From an uncultured Gammaproteobacteria bacterium (GTDB taxonomy: Bacteria > Pseudomonadota > Gammaproteobacteria > Enterobacterales > Psychrobiaceae), in NCBI GenBank assembly GCA_937139475.1, contig CAKZQF010000031.1:1-64000 (forward strand): a stretch of DNA of 64,000 nucleotides. Direction: 5' to 3'. Below the pieces are notes generated by a model that was not told where the DNA came from, did not search any database, and worked only from the letters and a program-made list of their open reading frames with translations. A program made the position numbers and the translations under genes. Below, piece by piece: positions 53,945-63,169 of the stretch (positions within the stretch are counted from its first letter, which is position 1; the number at the start of each line of letters is the position of its first letter).

Positions 53945-54118
53945 ATCACTGCTCTCTTAAATTAAGACCAGCCCTTACTTTATGCATCAAAATTTTGAGA
54001 TCACGAAGTATCCTTTGACATCGATTAGGAGTGATTTACGTCTCTACAAAACAGACTAAATGATGGGGTTTAGAACCATCATTTAGTTGAACTTTCAAGC
54101 TTCCTTTGTTGTTTTCAA

Positions 54119-55243
54119 TTATATGGCCTCATCAGAGAGTATTGGCAAGTTGTCCAGTTCTAATAATGATTCAGGAAAAATAGTCACATAGATATTATGT
54201 AAAACCTTTAGATCCTTATGACCACTAACAGAAGCAACTTGGCTTAACGAGTAGCCCTGTTCTATTAGTCGACTGCATCCTTCACGGCGGAGGTCGTGAT
54301 AACGAAGCTCGGTTATGCCTAAATCACGTATGATTCGCCTAAAGCCTGCTGTAACAGACCTTGGGTTGTAGGGAAAAATAAGGTTTGAAGTTCTGGGCTG
54401 TTCCTCAATCAACGCAAGAGCGCGTCCACGGCCTAACAAAGGGAGTAGCATATTATTTCCCTGTTTATGGGTTGGGTGTTTACGGTTCATCACTCGGATT
54501 AATTTTCTATCAGGCAGGAGGTTCTCCCATTCAAGGTTGCAAATCTCAGATATCCTAAGGCAAGTTAACAATGACATTTCAAACAATGCAGAATATGGTA
54601 TTTGGGTTTTGAGCCTATTCTCATACTCTTTCATGCTATTTAAAATTTGGTCATACTCACCTGAGTTAAGGCGGCGCTCCCTAGTGTTAGATCGCGAAAT
54701 CATTTTAAGTCGTTTTAGGGTTGGGTAAGAGTCAATTATTGACTTATCGTTGATATCAACGCCAAACATGCTCTTAGCATGAAATAGTACTGCTCTTAGA
54801 AAAGATATATCTGATGCGATAGTCTGTGGCTGAGGCTTATGCGGTGAATTCATTCTGTCATTGCAAAAGTCAATAATATGTTTGGACTCTATCTCTGACA
54901 GTCGTATGTTTGCTAAGTCATATTTTTTTACTTGGCGTAAAGAGTACCGTGCGGAGCGACCCAATGGATTTCTTGATTCGTTCACTTTGTGGATGTATCT
55001 ATCAATCAGCTCGCCAAGGTTCATCGACTGTGTTTCTTCACTGAGTGGAGTCTCACCGTTTTCTAGGATTTTGATTTGCTCCTTAGCCCACTTGGATGCG
55101 GCGGCTTTATAGTCGAAAGTTTTCTTTTTATTGAATATTAATTTGCCACTCTTTTTCACTCTAACTGTCGCTCTGTATCGTGTTTTTTTAATTTTGTTAA
55201 CACCAGCGCTGTTCTGTATTGTTTCTATGGTAAAATACGCCAA
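54119..55243 (-). CDS. int: Tyrosine recombinase/integrase adjacent to dusA
   Basis: This 374-residue phage-type integrase has the complete catalytic set Arg230 (CLRISE), His316 and Arg319 (HDLRRE), His342 (SGHKD) and Tyr352 (IYVTI). An N-terminal arm-binding type domain is followed by a core-binding domain (about residues 72-165). The gene begins 145 nt from the dusA start and reads away from it, the standard layout of dusA-associated elements. It is the most likely enzyme for insertion at dusA. Confidence 0.92.
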   Translation of the reverse strand: MAYFTIETIQNSAGVNKIKKTRYRATVRVKKSGKLIFNKKKTFDYKAAASKWAKEQIKILENGETPLSEETQSMNLGELIDRYIHKVNESRNPLGRSARYSLRQVKKYDLANIRLSEIESKHIIDFCNDRMNSPHKPQPQTIASDISFLRAVLFHAKSMFGVDINDKSIIDSYPTLKRLKMISRSNTRERRLNSGEYDQILNSMKEYENRLKTQIPYSALFEMSLLTCLRISEICNLEWENLLPDRKLIRVMNRKHPTHKQGNNMLLPLLGRGRALALIEEQPRTSNLIFPYNPRSVTAGFRRIIRDLGITELRYHDLRREGCSRLIEQGYSLSQVASVSGHKDLKVLHNIYVTIFPESLLELDNLPILSDEAI

Positions 55244-55271
55244 ATCTTGCTCCTTATCAGGGTGCCTATAT

Positions 55272-55298
55272 GGGGTCCTGAATTTATTTATGGTCCCG
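55272..55298. repeat. Candidate integrase arm-type sites, right end
   Basis: GGGGTCCT (55272-55279) and the related TGGTCCCG (55291-55298) lie between the integrase start and dusA. The first word is shared with 35330-35349 at the left end of the island. Confidence 0.4.
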
Positions 55299-55388
55299 TT
55301 TGGGGGGCTAAAATGAGCAAGCTAAAATTATTGATGTTGTCAGGTGTTCGCCTGTAGACCTTGCTATATAGGCGTTTAAAGAAAATAA

Positions 55389-56360
55389 ATGAATAAACCA
55401 ACTAATCACAAAATCTCCACGGCTCCCATGCTCGATTGGACTGACCGTCATTATCGTTATATGGCGCGTTTGATCTCTAAACATCAGCTATTATTTACCG
55501 AAATGGTAACCACTGGCGCGATAATTCATGGTAAGGGCGACTACTTGCATTATAACGAGCAGGAGAATCCTGTTGCGTTGCAGCTTGGTGGCAGCAATCC
55601 TGCTGATCTGGCTACCTGTGCCAAAAAAGCGCAAGAGTATGGTTATGATGAAGTGAATATCAACGTTGGTTGTCCATCTGATCGGGTGCAGAACGGGCGC
55701 TTTGGTGCTTGTTTGATGGCTGAGCCAACGCTGGTTGCCAATGCGGTTGATGCAATGCGTTCTGTGGTGGATATTCCAGTGACGGTCAAGCATCGTATTG
55801 GTATTGATGATTTAGATAGCTATCAATTTATGACTGACTTCGTTGGCGAGGTGAGTGAAGCGGGCTGTGATACTTTTATTGTTCATGCGCGTAAAGCATG
55901 GTTAAGCGGTTTAAGCCCTAAGCAAAACCGTGAGATCCCACCGCTTGATTATGAACGTGTTTATCAGCTTAAAAAAGATTTTAGTGATTTAACCATTTCC
56001 ATTAATGGTGGGGTAACCTCGCTTGAACAAACGGCTAATCATTTAAAACATGTTGATGGGGTCATGATTGGCCGTGAAGCCTATGCAAACCCGTATATTA
56101 TGTCTCAAGCAGATAGTCTATTTTTCGATGACCACAGTGAGGTGTTAACCCGCCATCAGGTGGTTGAAACCATGATGGAATATATCGAAAAGCATTTACA
56201 GCAAGGCGGCAAGTTAAACCACATTACTCGTCATATGCTAACCTTATTTATGGGACTGCCAGGGGCAAAACAGTGGCGTCGTTACTTAAGTGAAAATGCT
56301 CATAAGCCAGGTGCAGGTACCGAAACTGTTGCTAAGGCGCTTACACTAATAAACCGTTAG
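55389..56360 (+). CDS. dusA: tRNA-dihydrouridine(20/20a) synthase DusA
   Basis: DusA reduces uridines 20 and 20a in the tRNA D-loop with FMN and NADPH. The 323-residue length is normal. The N-terminal [14 protein letters not shown], the FMN-binding QLGGSNP, the catalytic cysteine in [19 protein letters not shown] and VKHRIGIDD, and the late ISINGGV and GVMIGREAY are intact. Codons 1 to about 13 are supplied by the integrated element: the native start is stranded at 35229. A possible extended -10 promoter (TGCTATATA, 55362-55370) inside the element could drive it now. Confidence 0.95.
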   Translation: MNKPTNHKISTAPMLDWTDRHYRYMARLISKHQLLFTEMVTTGAIIHGKGDYLHYNEQENPVALQLGGSNPADLATCAKKAQEYGYDEVNINVGCPSDRVQNGRFGACLMAEPTLVANAVDAMRSVVDIPVTVKHRIGIDDLDSYQFMTDFVGEVSEAGCDTFIVHARKAWLSGLSPKQNREIPPLDYERVYQLKKDFSDLTISINGGVTSLEQTANHLKHVDGVMIGREAYANPYIMSQADSLFFDDHSEVLTRHQVVETMMEYIEKHLQQGGKLNHITRHMLTLFMGLPGAKQWRRYLSENAHKPGAGTETVAKALTLINR

Positions 56361-56498
56361 TGAAATAGACCTATAGTTGGTTTATTTGCTTTAAGATTCA
56401 TGTGACTTTGTTTTATTTTACTTTTATTACAATGGTTTATCTTTTTGGTATAACAATTGAATGGTAACTGTATTGTATTTAATAATGACTGGATTGAT

Positions 56499-56705
56499 AT
56501 GGACTTACTTCATCGCTTTAGAAAAGACACGACCAACGGCTTAGTTTCAGGCATATGTGCTGGTATCGCTAGGGGGTTACAGGTTGAGCGCAAGTGGGTG
56601 CGCATTGTCATGTTGCTTTTATTATTAGTGGCAACGCTGCCAACTGCGATCATCTATATTGTCGCAGCAGTAATGCTTCCTCCAAAAAGCCGCTGGCTCG
56701 ATTAA
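56499..56705 (+). CDS. PspC domain protein
   Basis: The 68-residue protein consists of one PspC domain: a cytoplasmic start (MDLLHRFRKDTTNGLVSGICAGIARGLQV) and a membrane segment (WVRIVMLLLLLVATLPTAIIYIVAAVMLP). PspC proteins take part in envelope stress sensing with PspA/PspB; no other psp genes are here. The ATG at 56499 with a GGAT-type RBS is chosen over a TTG 14 codons upstream. Confidence 0.85.
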   Translation: MDLLHRFRKDTTNGLVSGICAGIARGLQVERKWVRIVMLLLLLVATLPTAIIYIVAAVMLPPKSRWLD

Positions 56706-56828
56706 ACACTGTTCACACCTGCGTTTACACTAATTAACTAACCTTATCTGTATTTGTGCTGCCACTATCGTTACACTAGTGGCTCATTAGGTGACGCATT
56801 CTATCCCATTATATTAAAAAGGATTCTC

Positions 56829-57815
56829 ATGATTACATTCAATAAAAGCATTATTGCTGGCACGCTAGCCGGTGTTGTCGCTGTTGGTGCCGTTTTATCT
56901 ATCTGGTGGGACATTGAACCTGGCATCATTAATATTGAGCAACAAAGTAACGAACAGGCCCAAGCGCTTGGTGTGAAAGCAGTGACCGGATTTGCTACCA
57001 CCACTGCGGCGATTGCCGTTACCGAGACTTTGCTAAATAAGCCAGGCGGTTACTTAACCAATGATAAAATGTATCCATCGGTAATGATGGATAATATGCC
57101 AGCATTTGAGTTTGGCGCGCTACAGCAAGTTCGTGATTTAGCATTAGTGCTTCGCAGCGATTTTAGCCGTTCACAATCTCAGTCGGTTGAAGATGCTGAC
57201 TTGGTTAAAGCTCAGCCCGCGTTAAATTTTGAGAACAACAGTTGGATTTTTCCAAGCACTGAAAGTGAATATAAAAAAGCGGTAGCACATTTTAAGCTTT
57301 ACCGTGCTCGTTTAGCTAACCCTTCGTCGCAAGCGCAATTTTATGCGCGTGCAGATAATTTAACCGAGTGGTTAAAAGAAGTTGAAAAGCGCCTTGGTAG
57401 CATCTCGCAGCGTTTAAGTGCAAGTGTTGGCCAAGATCGTTTAAACACCGATTTGGCGGGGGATGCCGAGGCAAAAAAATCGACTGCTACGCCAAGTCAT
57501 CAAGAAGTAAAAACCAGCTGGTGGCAGCTTGATGATGTGTTTTATGAAGCGCGTGGTGCAAGTTGGGCATTGATTCATTTCCTAAAAGCTGTTGAAATTG
57601 ACTTCGCAGCAGTTTTAGAGAAGAAAAACGCAACGGTTAGTTTGCGCCAAATAATTCGCGAGCTCGAACAAACCCAAGAGACGGTTTGGAGCCCAATGAT
57701 TTTAAATGGTAGTGGTTTTGGCATTATGGCAAACCATAGTTTAGTGATGGCTAACTATGTTTCCCGTGCGAATGCCGCTATCATCGATTTAAATAAACTT
57801 TTAACGCAAGGATAA
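56829..57815 (+). CDS. DUF2333 family protein
   Basis: This 328-residue protein has an N-terminal membrane anchor (about residues 8-25) and a long, mostly helical extracytoplasmic region. The block LLNKPGGYLTNDKMYPSVMMDNMPAFEFGALQQVRDL is characteristic of DUF2333, a family of unknown function in gammaproteobacteria. The ATG at 56829 follows AAGGATTCTC, so the ATG 25 codons upstream is not needed. The next gene begins 3 nt after the stop, so they are co-transcribed. Confidence 0.88.
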   Translation: MITFNKSIIAGTLAGVVAVGAVLSIWWDIEPGIINIEQQSNEQAQALGVKAVTGFATTTAAIAVTETLLNKPGGYLTNDKMYPSVMMDNMPAFEFGALQQVRDLALVLRSDFSRSQSQSVEDADLVKAQPALNFENNSWIFPSTESEYKKAVAHFKLYRARLANPSSQAQFYARADNLTEWLKEVEKRLGSISQRLSASVGQDRLNTDLAGDAEAKKSTATPSHQEVKTSWWQLDDVFYEARGASWALIHFLKAVEIDFAAVLEKKNATVSLRQIIRELEQTQETVWSPMILNGSGFGIMANHSLVMANYVSRANAAIIDLNKLLTQG

Positions 57816-57818
57816 ATA

Positions 57819-58571
57819 ATGATTAACAAGAAACTGGCACTAGCAGCAGCGCTAGCTGGCGCAATGGCTTTACCTGCTAAGGCAGATATGCTGGGCCTTT
57901 ATATCGGTGCTCAAGGTTGGCAAAATGACGTTTCTGGCGCGTTTTCTGAGAATACCGCAAGTTTGGTGGATTTTCAGTTTGAAGAGAAAACGCAAGCCAA
58001 CTTGTATTTGAAATTCGAGCACCCTTTACCATTGATCCCTAATGTACGTGTGCGCGTGGGCAATGTCGAAGGTATTGGCCGAACGGAGTTGGCTACTGAG
58101 CTTTCCTTCGATGGCAAGGATTACACTGCTGGCACATTTGTAGATAATAATATTGACTTAACTAACAATGATGCAACGCTTTATTGGGAACTACTTGATA
58201 ATGATATTGTTGCTTTTGATTTTGGTATCACGGCTAAAAACTTAAGCGGTGACATCACTGTTGAAAGTGAAGGCCAACCAAGCATGGAAGAGCTATCAGT
58301 ATGGCTACCAATGGGCTATGCAGCCGTTAAGGTACGTGTACCATTTGCAGGCGTTTATGTTTACGGCGATGCAAACTATGTTTCTTATGATGGCAGTGAC
58401 GTTCATGATTATGAAGTCGGTGTTGGTTACGACATTATGGATAACCTAGCGGTTGATATTGCACTTACTGCTGGTTACCGTGAAATGGTAATTGAGCTAG
58501 ATGATGTTGACGACTTAAATGCAAATGTTGAATTCTCAGGATTCTTTGCTGGCTTGGAAGTACATTTCTAA
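57819..58571 (+). CDS. Outer-membrane beta-barrel protein, TIGR04219 type
   Basis: The 250-residue protein has a signal peptide cleaved after AKA (residue 22), then alternating strands ending in Phe, as in small outer-membrane barrels. The start of the mature part, DMLGLYIGAQGWQND, and the RVRVGNVEG motif are typical of the TIGR04219 family. Its function is unknown. It is encoded directly behind DUF2333, which suggests an envelope role for both. Confidence 0.85.
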   Translation: MINKKLALAAALAGAMALPAKADMLGLYIGAQGWQNDVSGAFSENTASLVDFQFEEKTQANLYLKFEHPLPLIPNVRVRVGNVEGIGRTELATELSFDGKDYTAGTFVDNNIDLTNNDATLYWELLDNDIVAFDFGITAKNLSGDITVESEGQPSMEELSVWLPMGYAAVKVRVPFAGVYVYGDANYVSYDGSDVHDYEVGVGYDIMDNLAVDIALTAGYREMVIELDDVDDLNANVEFSGFFAGLEVHF

Positions 58572-58597
58572 TCGATTAAAGCATAATTTAATTGTGT

Positions 58598-58624
58598 AAA
58601 GAGGAGCTTAGTGCTCCTTTTTTT
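58598..58624 (+). terminator. Intrinsic terminator before cysJ
   Basis: The stem AGGAGC/GCTCCT with a 5-nt loop is followed by a seven-T run; it ends the DUF2333-barrel unit. Confidence 0.85.
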
Positions 58625-58745
58625 CTGCCCGCCTTCTTATATTCCCAAACGCTATAAAAAATTAGTTTTTATTCTTTTATGTTATTCAGTGACAGGGATA
58701 AGATGTTGCTATTCGCAATTAGGCGTCGTGTATCGGATAACAATT

Positions 58746-60530
58746 ATGTCAATACAACAATTAAATTCATTAACAAGCCCGCTGTCACCACAGCAGGTCG
58801 ATTCTCTTAAACAGTTAACAGCTTCTATGTCTGCTGTTGAGCTTTCTTGGGTCAGCGGTTATTTGGCTGGCATTAGCCAAAGTGTTGGCGGTGCAGTTGC
58901 CCCTAGCGCACAAGCTGGTGGTAAACTCACTGTTTTATACGGTTCTCAAACCGGTAATGCCAAAGGTGTTGCAACTGAAGTTGCTGCTGCTGCCAAAGAG
59001 CAGGGTATTGAGGTTGAGCTTGTTTCGATGGGCAACTATAAAACCAAGCAGCTTAAAACTGAAACGCACATGTTAGTTGTTGTCAGTACCAATGGTGAGG
59101 GTGAGCCGCCAGATGATGCAATTCAGTTGCATGAGTTCCTAGCTGGTAAACGCGCGCCTAAGCTAGATGGTGTAAGTTATTCTGTACTGGGTCTTGGTGA
59201 TAGTAGCTATGAGTTCTTCTGCCAAACGGCGATTGACTTTGACGAGCGCTTTGCTGCGCTAGGCGCAAAATCATTGGCACCACGTAAAGACTGTGATGTT
59301 GATTACGATGATGATGTACTTGCTTGGCAAGAGCAGGTGTTGCCATTAGTTAAAGAAACACTAACAGCTAGTGCACCAGCGCCAGCAACCTTTGCTGGTT
59401 CTAGTTTTGGCGGTGAGTCACAATACACCAAGAAAAACCCTTATAAAGCGACGTTATTAGCGAATCCTAAGATCACCGCACGCGGTGCTAACAAAGATGT
59501 TCGCCACATCGAAATATCACTCGAAGAGTCTGGTATTACCTATCAGCCTGGCGATGCGTTAGGCGTATGGTTTGATAATGATCCAGCGCTTGTGAGTGAG
59601 TTACTAGCATTAGTATCACTAGACGGTGAGGCGAAAATAGAAGTGGCCGGTAACCAGGTTGCATTAAGCCAAGCGCTTATTGAGCAATTTGAACTGACTC
59701 AGTTACACCCAGGTTTTGTTAGCGCCTACGGCGAAGCGACAGAACAAGCTGCTTTGGTGGAAATTGCACAAGATAAGGCGGCGGTTCGTGACTTTATTGA
59801 AGATCGCCAAGTTATTGATGTGATTCGCCAGTACCCTGCAGCACTAACCGCAGAGCAACTTACTGGCGCGCTGCGTAAATTAACTCCGCGCCTTTACTCA
59901 ATTGCATCAGCAATGAGTGAAGTGGAAGAGGAAGTGCATTTAACGGTTGGCGTGGTTGAATACGATGCCTTTGGTAATAAGCATCAAGGCGCGGCGTCTA
60001 GCTTCCTGGCACACCGTTTAGAAGAAGATAGTCAAGTGCGTGTCTTTGTTGAGCATAACGACAACTTCCGTCTGCCAAGCGAAGATAAAAACGTCATCAT
60101 GATTGGTCCTGGTACTGGTATTGCGCCATTTAGAGCATTCCTACAAGAGCGTGATAATAACGATGCAAGCGGCGAAAGCTGGTTGTTCTTCGGTAACCAA
60201 AACTTTACTGACGACTTCTTATACCAAACCGAACTGCAAGACTTTAAGGACCGTGGCGTGCTTAATCGCATCGACCTTGCGTTCTCACGTGACCAAGCGC
60301 ACAAAGTGTATGTTCAAGATCGTATCAAAGAGCAAGGTAGCGAGCTATATCAATGGTTAGAGAATGGCGCATCACTTTATATTTGTGGTGATGGCAACAA
60401 GATGGCCAAAGATGTTCATCAAGCGTTCTTAGATTTAATTATCGAGCACGGCAACAAAACAGAGCAACAGGCTCAAGAATATTTAACTACGCTGCGTGAC
60501 ACCAAGCGTTACCAGAAGGATGTTTACTAA
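58746..60530 (+). CDS. cysJ: Sulfite reductase (NADPH) flavoprotein alpha subunit
   Basis: CysJ passes electrons from NADPH through FAD and FMN to CysI for sulfite reduction to sulfide. The 594-residue protein has a flavodoxin-like FMN domain (LYGSQTGNAKGVA near residue 65), an FAD-binding linker with RLYSIAS, and an NADPH-binding domain with GPGTGIAPFRAFLQER. The ATG at 58746 gives the expected length; the frame is open 45 codons further up, but that stretch reads through the terminator. The stop overlaps the cysI start by one base. Confidence 0.95.
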   Translation: MSIQQLNSLTSPLSPQQVDSLKQLTASMSAVELSWVSGYLAGISQSVGGAVAPSAQAGGKLTVLYGSQTGNAKGVATEVAAAAKEQGIEVELVSMGNYKTKQLKTETHMLVVVSTNGEGEPPDDAIQLHEFLAGKRAPKLDGVSYSVLGLGDSSYEFFCQTAIDFDERFAALGAKSLAPRKDCDVDYDDDVLAWQEQVLPLVKETLTASAPAPATFAGSSFGGESQYTKKNPYKATLLANPKITARGANKDVRHIEISLEESGITYQPGDALGVWFDNDPALVSELLALVSLDGEAKIEVAGNQVALSQALIEQFELTQLHPGFVSAYGEATEQAALVEIAQDKAAVRDFIEDRQVIDVIRQYPAALTAEQLTGALRKLTPRLYSIASAMSEVEEEVHLTVGVVEYDAFGNKHQGAASSFLAHRLEEDSQVRVFVEHNDNFRLPSEDKNVIMIGPGTGIAPFRAFLQERDNNDASGESWLFFGNQNFTDDFLYQTELQDFKDRGVLNRIDLAFSRDQAHKVYVQDRIKEQGSELYQWLENGASLYICGDGNKMAKDVHQAFLDLIIEHGNKTEQQAQEYLTTLRDTKRYQKDVY

Positions 60531-62218
60531 TGACTGACGTTAAACTTCATGCTAATGAATACATAAAAGCTGACAGTAACTTGTTACGTGGCACCATCGA
60601 AGAAGGGCTACAAAACCATATCACTGGTGCGCTTTATGTCGATGACACTCAGCTATCTAAATTCCACGGGTTCTATCAACAAGATGACCGTGACTTACGC
60701 GCCGAGCGTCAGGCTCAAAAACTTGAGCCGCTACACAGCTTTATGCTGCGTGCACGTGTACCGGGCGGTGTATGTTCGCCGGAGCAATGGCTAGATATCG
60801 ATAAGATTGCGAGTGAGTTGACCATGAATGGCAACATTCGTTTAACCACGCGTCAAACGTTCCAATACCACGGTATTTTAAAGCGTAATCTTAAGCCATT
60901 AATTCAAGCGCTTGATTTGTCATCTCTTGATTCTATCGCTGCTTGTGGTGATGTGAACCGTAACGTGATGTGTAACCCTAATCCAGTGGAATCTGAGTTA
61001 CATACAGAAGCTTATGAGTGGTCGAAACTGTTATCTGAGCAGTTACTACCACGCACCAATGCTTACGCTGAAATCTGGTTAGATGGCGAAAAAGTTACCG
61101 GTGGCGAGTCTGAGCCAATGTATGGTGAAACTTACTTACCACGTAAATTCAAAATTGCTGTGGCGGTTCCGCCGCATAACGATGTCGATATTTACACTAA
61201 CTGCCTAGGCTTTATCGCCGTTGCCGAAAACGGCAAGCTAATCGGCTTTAATGTTACTGTTGGCGGCGGCATGGGCGCAACTCATGGCGATACCGATACC
61301 TTCCCTCGTTTAGCTGATCACCTTGGCTTTGTCGCCAAAGAAGATGCAATCGAAGTAGCTAAAGCCGTTATCACTACCCAGCGTGATTGGGGTAATCGTG
61401 TTGAACGTAAACTTGCACGTATTAAATACACCGTGCAAAAACATGGCATTGATAAGTTCCGCGCAGAAGTCGCTGAGCGCTCTGGTGTCACCATTGGCGA
61501 AGTTAAGCCATTTGAATTTACTACCCGTGGCGATCGCTTCGGTTGGGTAAAAGGCACTGACGATAAATGGCATTTAACCCTTTATATCGAGTGTGGTCGT
61601 ATTAAAGATGTACCGGGTAAAGAAATCCAAACAGGGTTTAGAGAGCTAGCTAAAGTACACAAAGGTGACTTTAGAATGACCTCTAATCAAAACATGATAG
61701 TGGCTAATGTTGCCGAAGCTGATAAAGAGCAAATTGAAGCAATTGCGCGTCAATACGGTATTCTGGGCGAGCGTCTAACGCCGCTTCGTAAGCACTCCAT
61801 TGCTTGTGTATCACTACCAACTTGTGCTTTGGGTATGGCTGAAGCTGAGCGTTATTTCCCTGAATTTACTGATAAAGTAGATGAACTGTTGACCAAGCAC
61901 GGTGTTGGTGAGCAACCAATTGTTATGCGTATGACTGGCTGTCCAAATGGCTGTGCTCGCCCATATGCTGCGGAAATTGGCTTGGTAGGTAAAGGTCCGG
62001 GTCGTTATAACCTGTATCTTGGCGCTGCATTTGATGGTACACGCATTAGCAAAATGGTACTTGAAAACGGTAACGAAACTGAGATCTTAGCAGACTTAGA
62101 CGGTCGCTTTGAGCGCTTTAGCAAAACACGCCAAGAAAATGAAAACTTTGGTGATTTCTTAGTACGCACCGGTGAAGTAAAAGCTGTAAACGCAAGTGCG
62201 AGGGATTTTCATGGCTAA
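60530..62218 (+). CDS. cysI: Sulfite reductase (NADPH) hemoprotein beta subunit
   Basis: CysI holds the sirohaem and 4Fe-4S centre that reduce sulfite by six electrons. The 562-residue length is close to E. coli CysI (570). Cluster ligands are in [17 protein letters not shown] and [16 protein letters not shown]; the siroheme-site basic residues appear in [12 protein letters not shown] and the NRNVM motif. It is translationally coupled to cysJ (TAATG) and overlaps cysH by 8 nt. Confidence 0.96.
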   Translation: MTDVKLHANEYIKADSNLLRGTIEEGLQNHITGALYVDDTQLSKFHGFYQQDDRDLRAERQAQKLEPLHSFMLRARVPGGVCSPEQWLDIDKIASELTMNGNIRLTTRQTFQYHGILKRNLKPLIQALDLSSLDSIAACGDVNRNVMCNPNPVESELHTEAYEWSKLLSEQLLPRTNAYAEIWLDGEKVTGGESEPMYGETYLPRKFKIAVAVPPHNDVDIYTNCLGFIAVAENGKLIGFNVTVGGGMGATHGDTDTFPRLADHLGFVAKEDAIEVAKAVITTQRDWGNRVERKLARIKYTVQKHGIDKFRAEVAERSGVTIGEVKPFEFTTRGDRFGWVKGTDDKWHLTLYIECGRIKDVPGKEIQTGFRELAKVHKGDFRMTSNQNMIVANVAEADKEQIEAIARQYGILGERLTPLRKHSIACVSLPTCALGMAEAERYFPEFTDKVDELLTKHGVGEQPIVMRMTGCPNGCARPYAAEIGLVGKGPGRYNLYLGAAFDGTRISKMVLENGNETEILADLDGRFERFSKTRQENENFGDFLVRTGEVKAVNASARDFHG

Positions 62219-62966
62219 GCTAGACATTGATATTGAGGTGGATTTTAACGCGCTACTTGATGCTCCAAAATCTGATCAAGACGCAGTGTTAGCTTCAGTC
62301 AATCTTGAATTAACCAAGCTTAAACCCGCTGCACGTGTGCAGTGGGCGCTAGAGAATTTACCAGGAACTCATGCGCTGTCATCGAGCTTTGGTATTCAAT
62401 CGGCTTTGATGTTGCACCTGCTCAACACTCAGCGCCCTGATATTCCGGTGATTTTGACCGATACAGGACACTTATTTGATAAGACTTATCAGTTTATTGA
62501 CTTGCTCACCGAGCGTTTTAATTTAAACCTGAAAGTCTATCAAAGTAAGATGAGTTCAGCATGGCAAATCGCGCGCTATGGTAAAGAGTGGGAGCAAGGA
62601 CTCGACGGGATCGATGCTTATAACAAGCGTAATAAAGTTGAGCCGATGCAACGCGCGCTTGGCGAGCTTGAAGTAGGCACTTGGTATTCTGGATTACGCA
62701 GTGCGCAAGCATCTAGTCGTGAAGGGTTACCAATCTTGGAAATTCGCGGCCCACGCTACAAGTTTTTACCGATTATTGACTTGAACAACAAGCAAGTTCA
62801 TGAGTATTTAACTGAGTTTGATTTGCCTTACCACCCGTTGTGGGAAGAAGGTTATGTCAGCCTGGGCGATGTTCATACCACGAAAAAGCTAGAACCCGGT
62901 ATGAGTGAGGAAGACACTCGCTTTAACGGATTAAAGCGTGAATGTGGCTTACATTTTGAAATATAA
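62211..62966 (+). CDS. cysH: Phosphoadenylyl-sulfate (PAPS) reductase
   Basis: CysH reduces PAPS to sulfite using thioredoxin, supplying the substrate for CysJI. The 251-residue protein has the PP-loop motif ([15 protein letters not shown]), [19 protein letters not shown] and the C-terminal catalytic motif KRECGLH. Absence of the extra CC..C Fe-S motif marks it as a PAPS rather than APS reductase. The ATG at 62211 with GAGGG upstream is preferred over an ATG five codons earlier. Confidence 0.95.
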   Translation: MAKLDIDIEVDFNALLDAPKSDQDAVLASVNLELTKLKPAARVQWALENLPGTHALSSSFGIQSALMLHLLNTQRPDIPVILTDTGHLFDKTYQFIDLLTERFNLNLKVYQSKMSSAWQIARYGKEWEQGLDGIDAYNKRNKVEPMQRALGELEVGTWYSGLRSAQASSREGLPILEIRGPRYKFLPIIDLNNKQVHEYLTEFDLPYHPLWEEGYVSLGDVHTTKKLEPGMSEEDTRFNGLKRECGLHFEI

Positions 62967-62990
62967 GTGTTTAATGCAAAAATAAATCCA

Positions 62991-63014
62991 AGCCGGCTAA
63001 TCTGCCGGCTTTTT
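62991..63014 (+). terminator. Intrinsic terminator after cysJIH
   Basis: AGCCGGC/GCCGGCT makes a perfect GC-rich stem with a 6-nt loop followed by TTTTT. Confidence 0.92.
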
Positions 63015-63169
63015 ATATTCTCTCTAACTTTTTGATTTTTTATTAAAGAAACAACTCCCTTGTAATACCTTCGCCTTATTCTGTGAATAAACACGCAAAA
63101 TAATTGCTCTCTGCTACACTTTTATTGCCCAAGAGTGCTTCTGTTAAAGAATAGGAAGGTGACATAGCA

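Larger units (their letters stand above)
35259..55437. mobile_element. dusA-associated integrative element, about 20.2 kb
   Basis: The limits are the short direct repeat ATGCTCGATT(t/g)GAC, present in the stranded dusA fragment (35259-35272) and in intact dusA (55428-55442). Two tyrosine recombinase genes lie just inside the right end and read away from dusA, as in known dusA-integrating elements. Contents are of accessory type: orphan cassette-like genes with attC-like sites, a GGDEF-EAL gene, a LysR-controlled detoxification operon and a DUF4238-SEC-C gene. No conjugation or phage structural genes are seen, so it is probably a non-self-mobile or decayed island. The exact crossover point cannot be fixed from one sequence. 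Confidence 0.75.
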
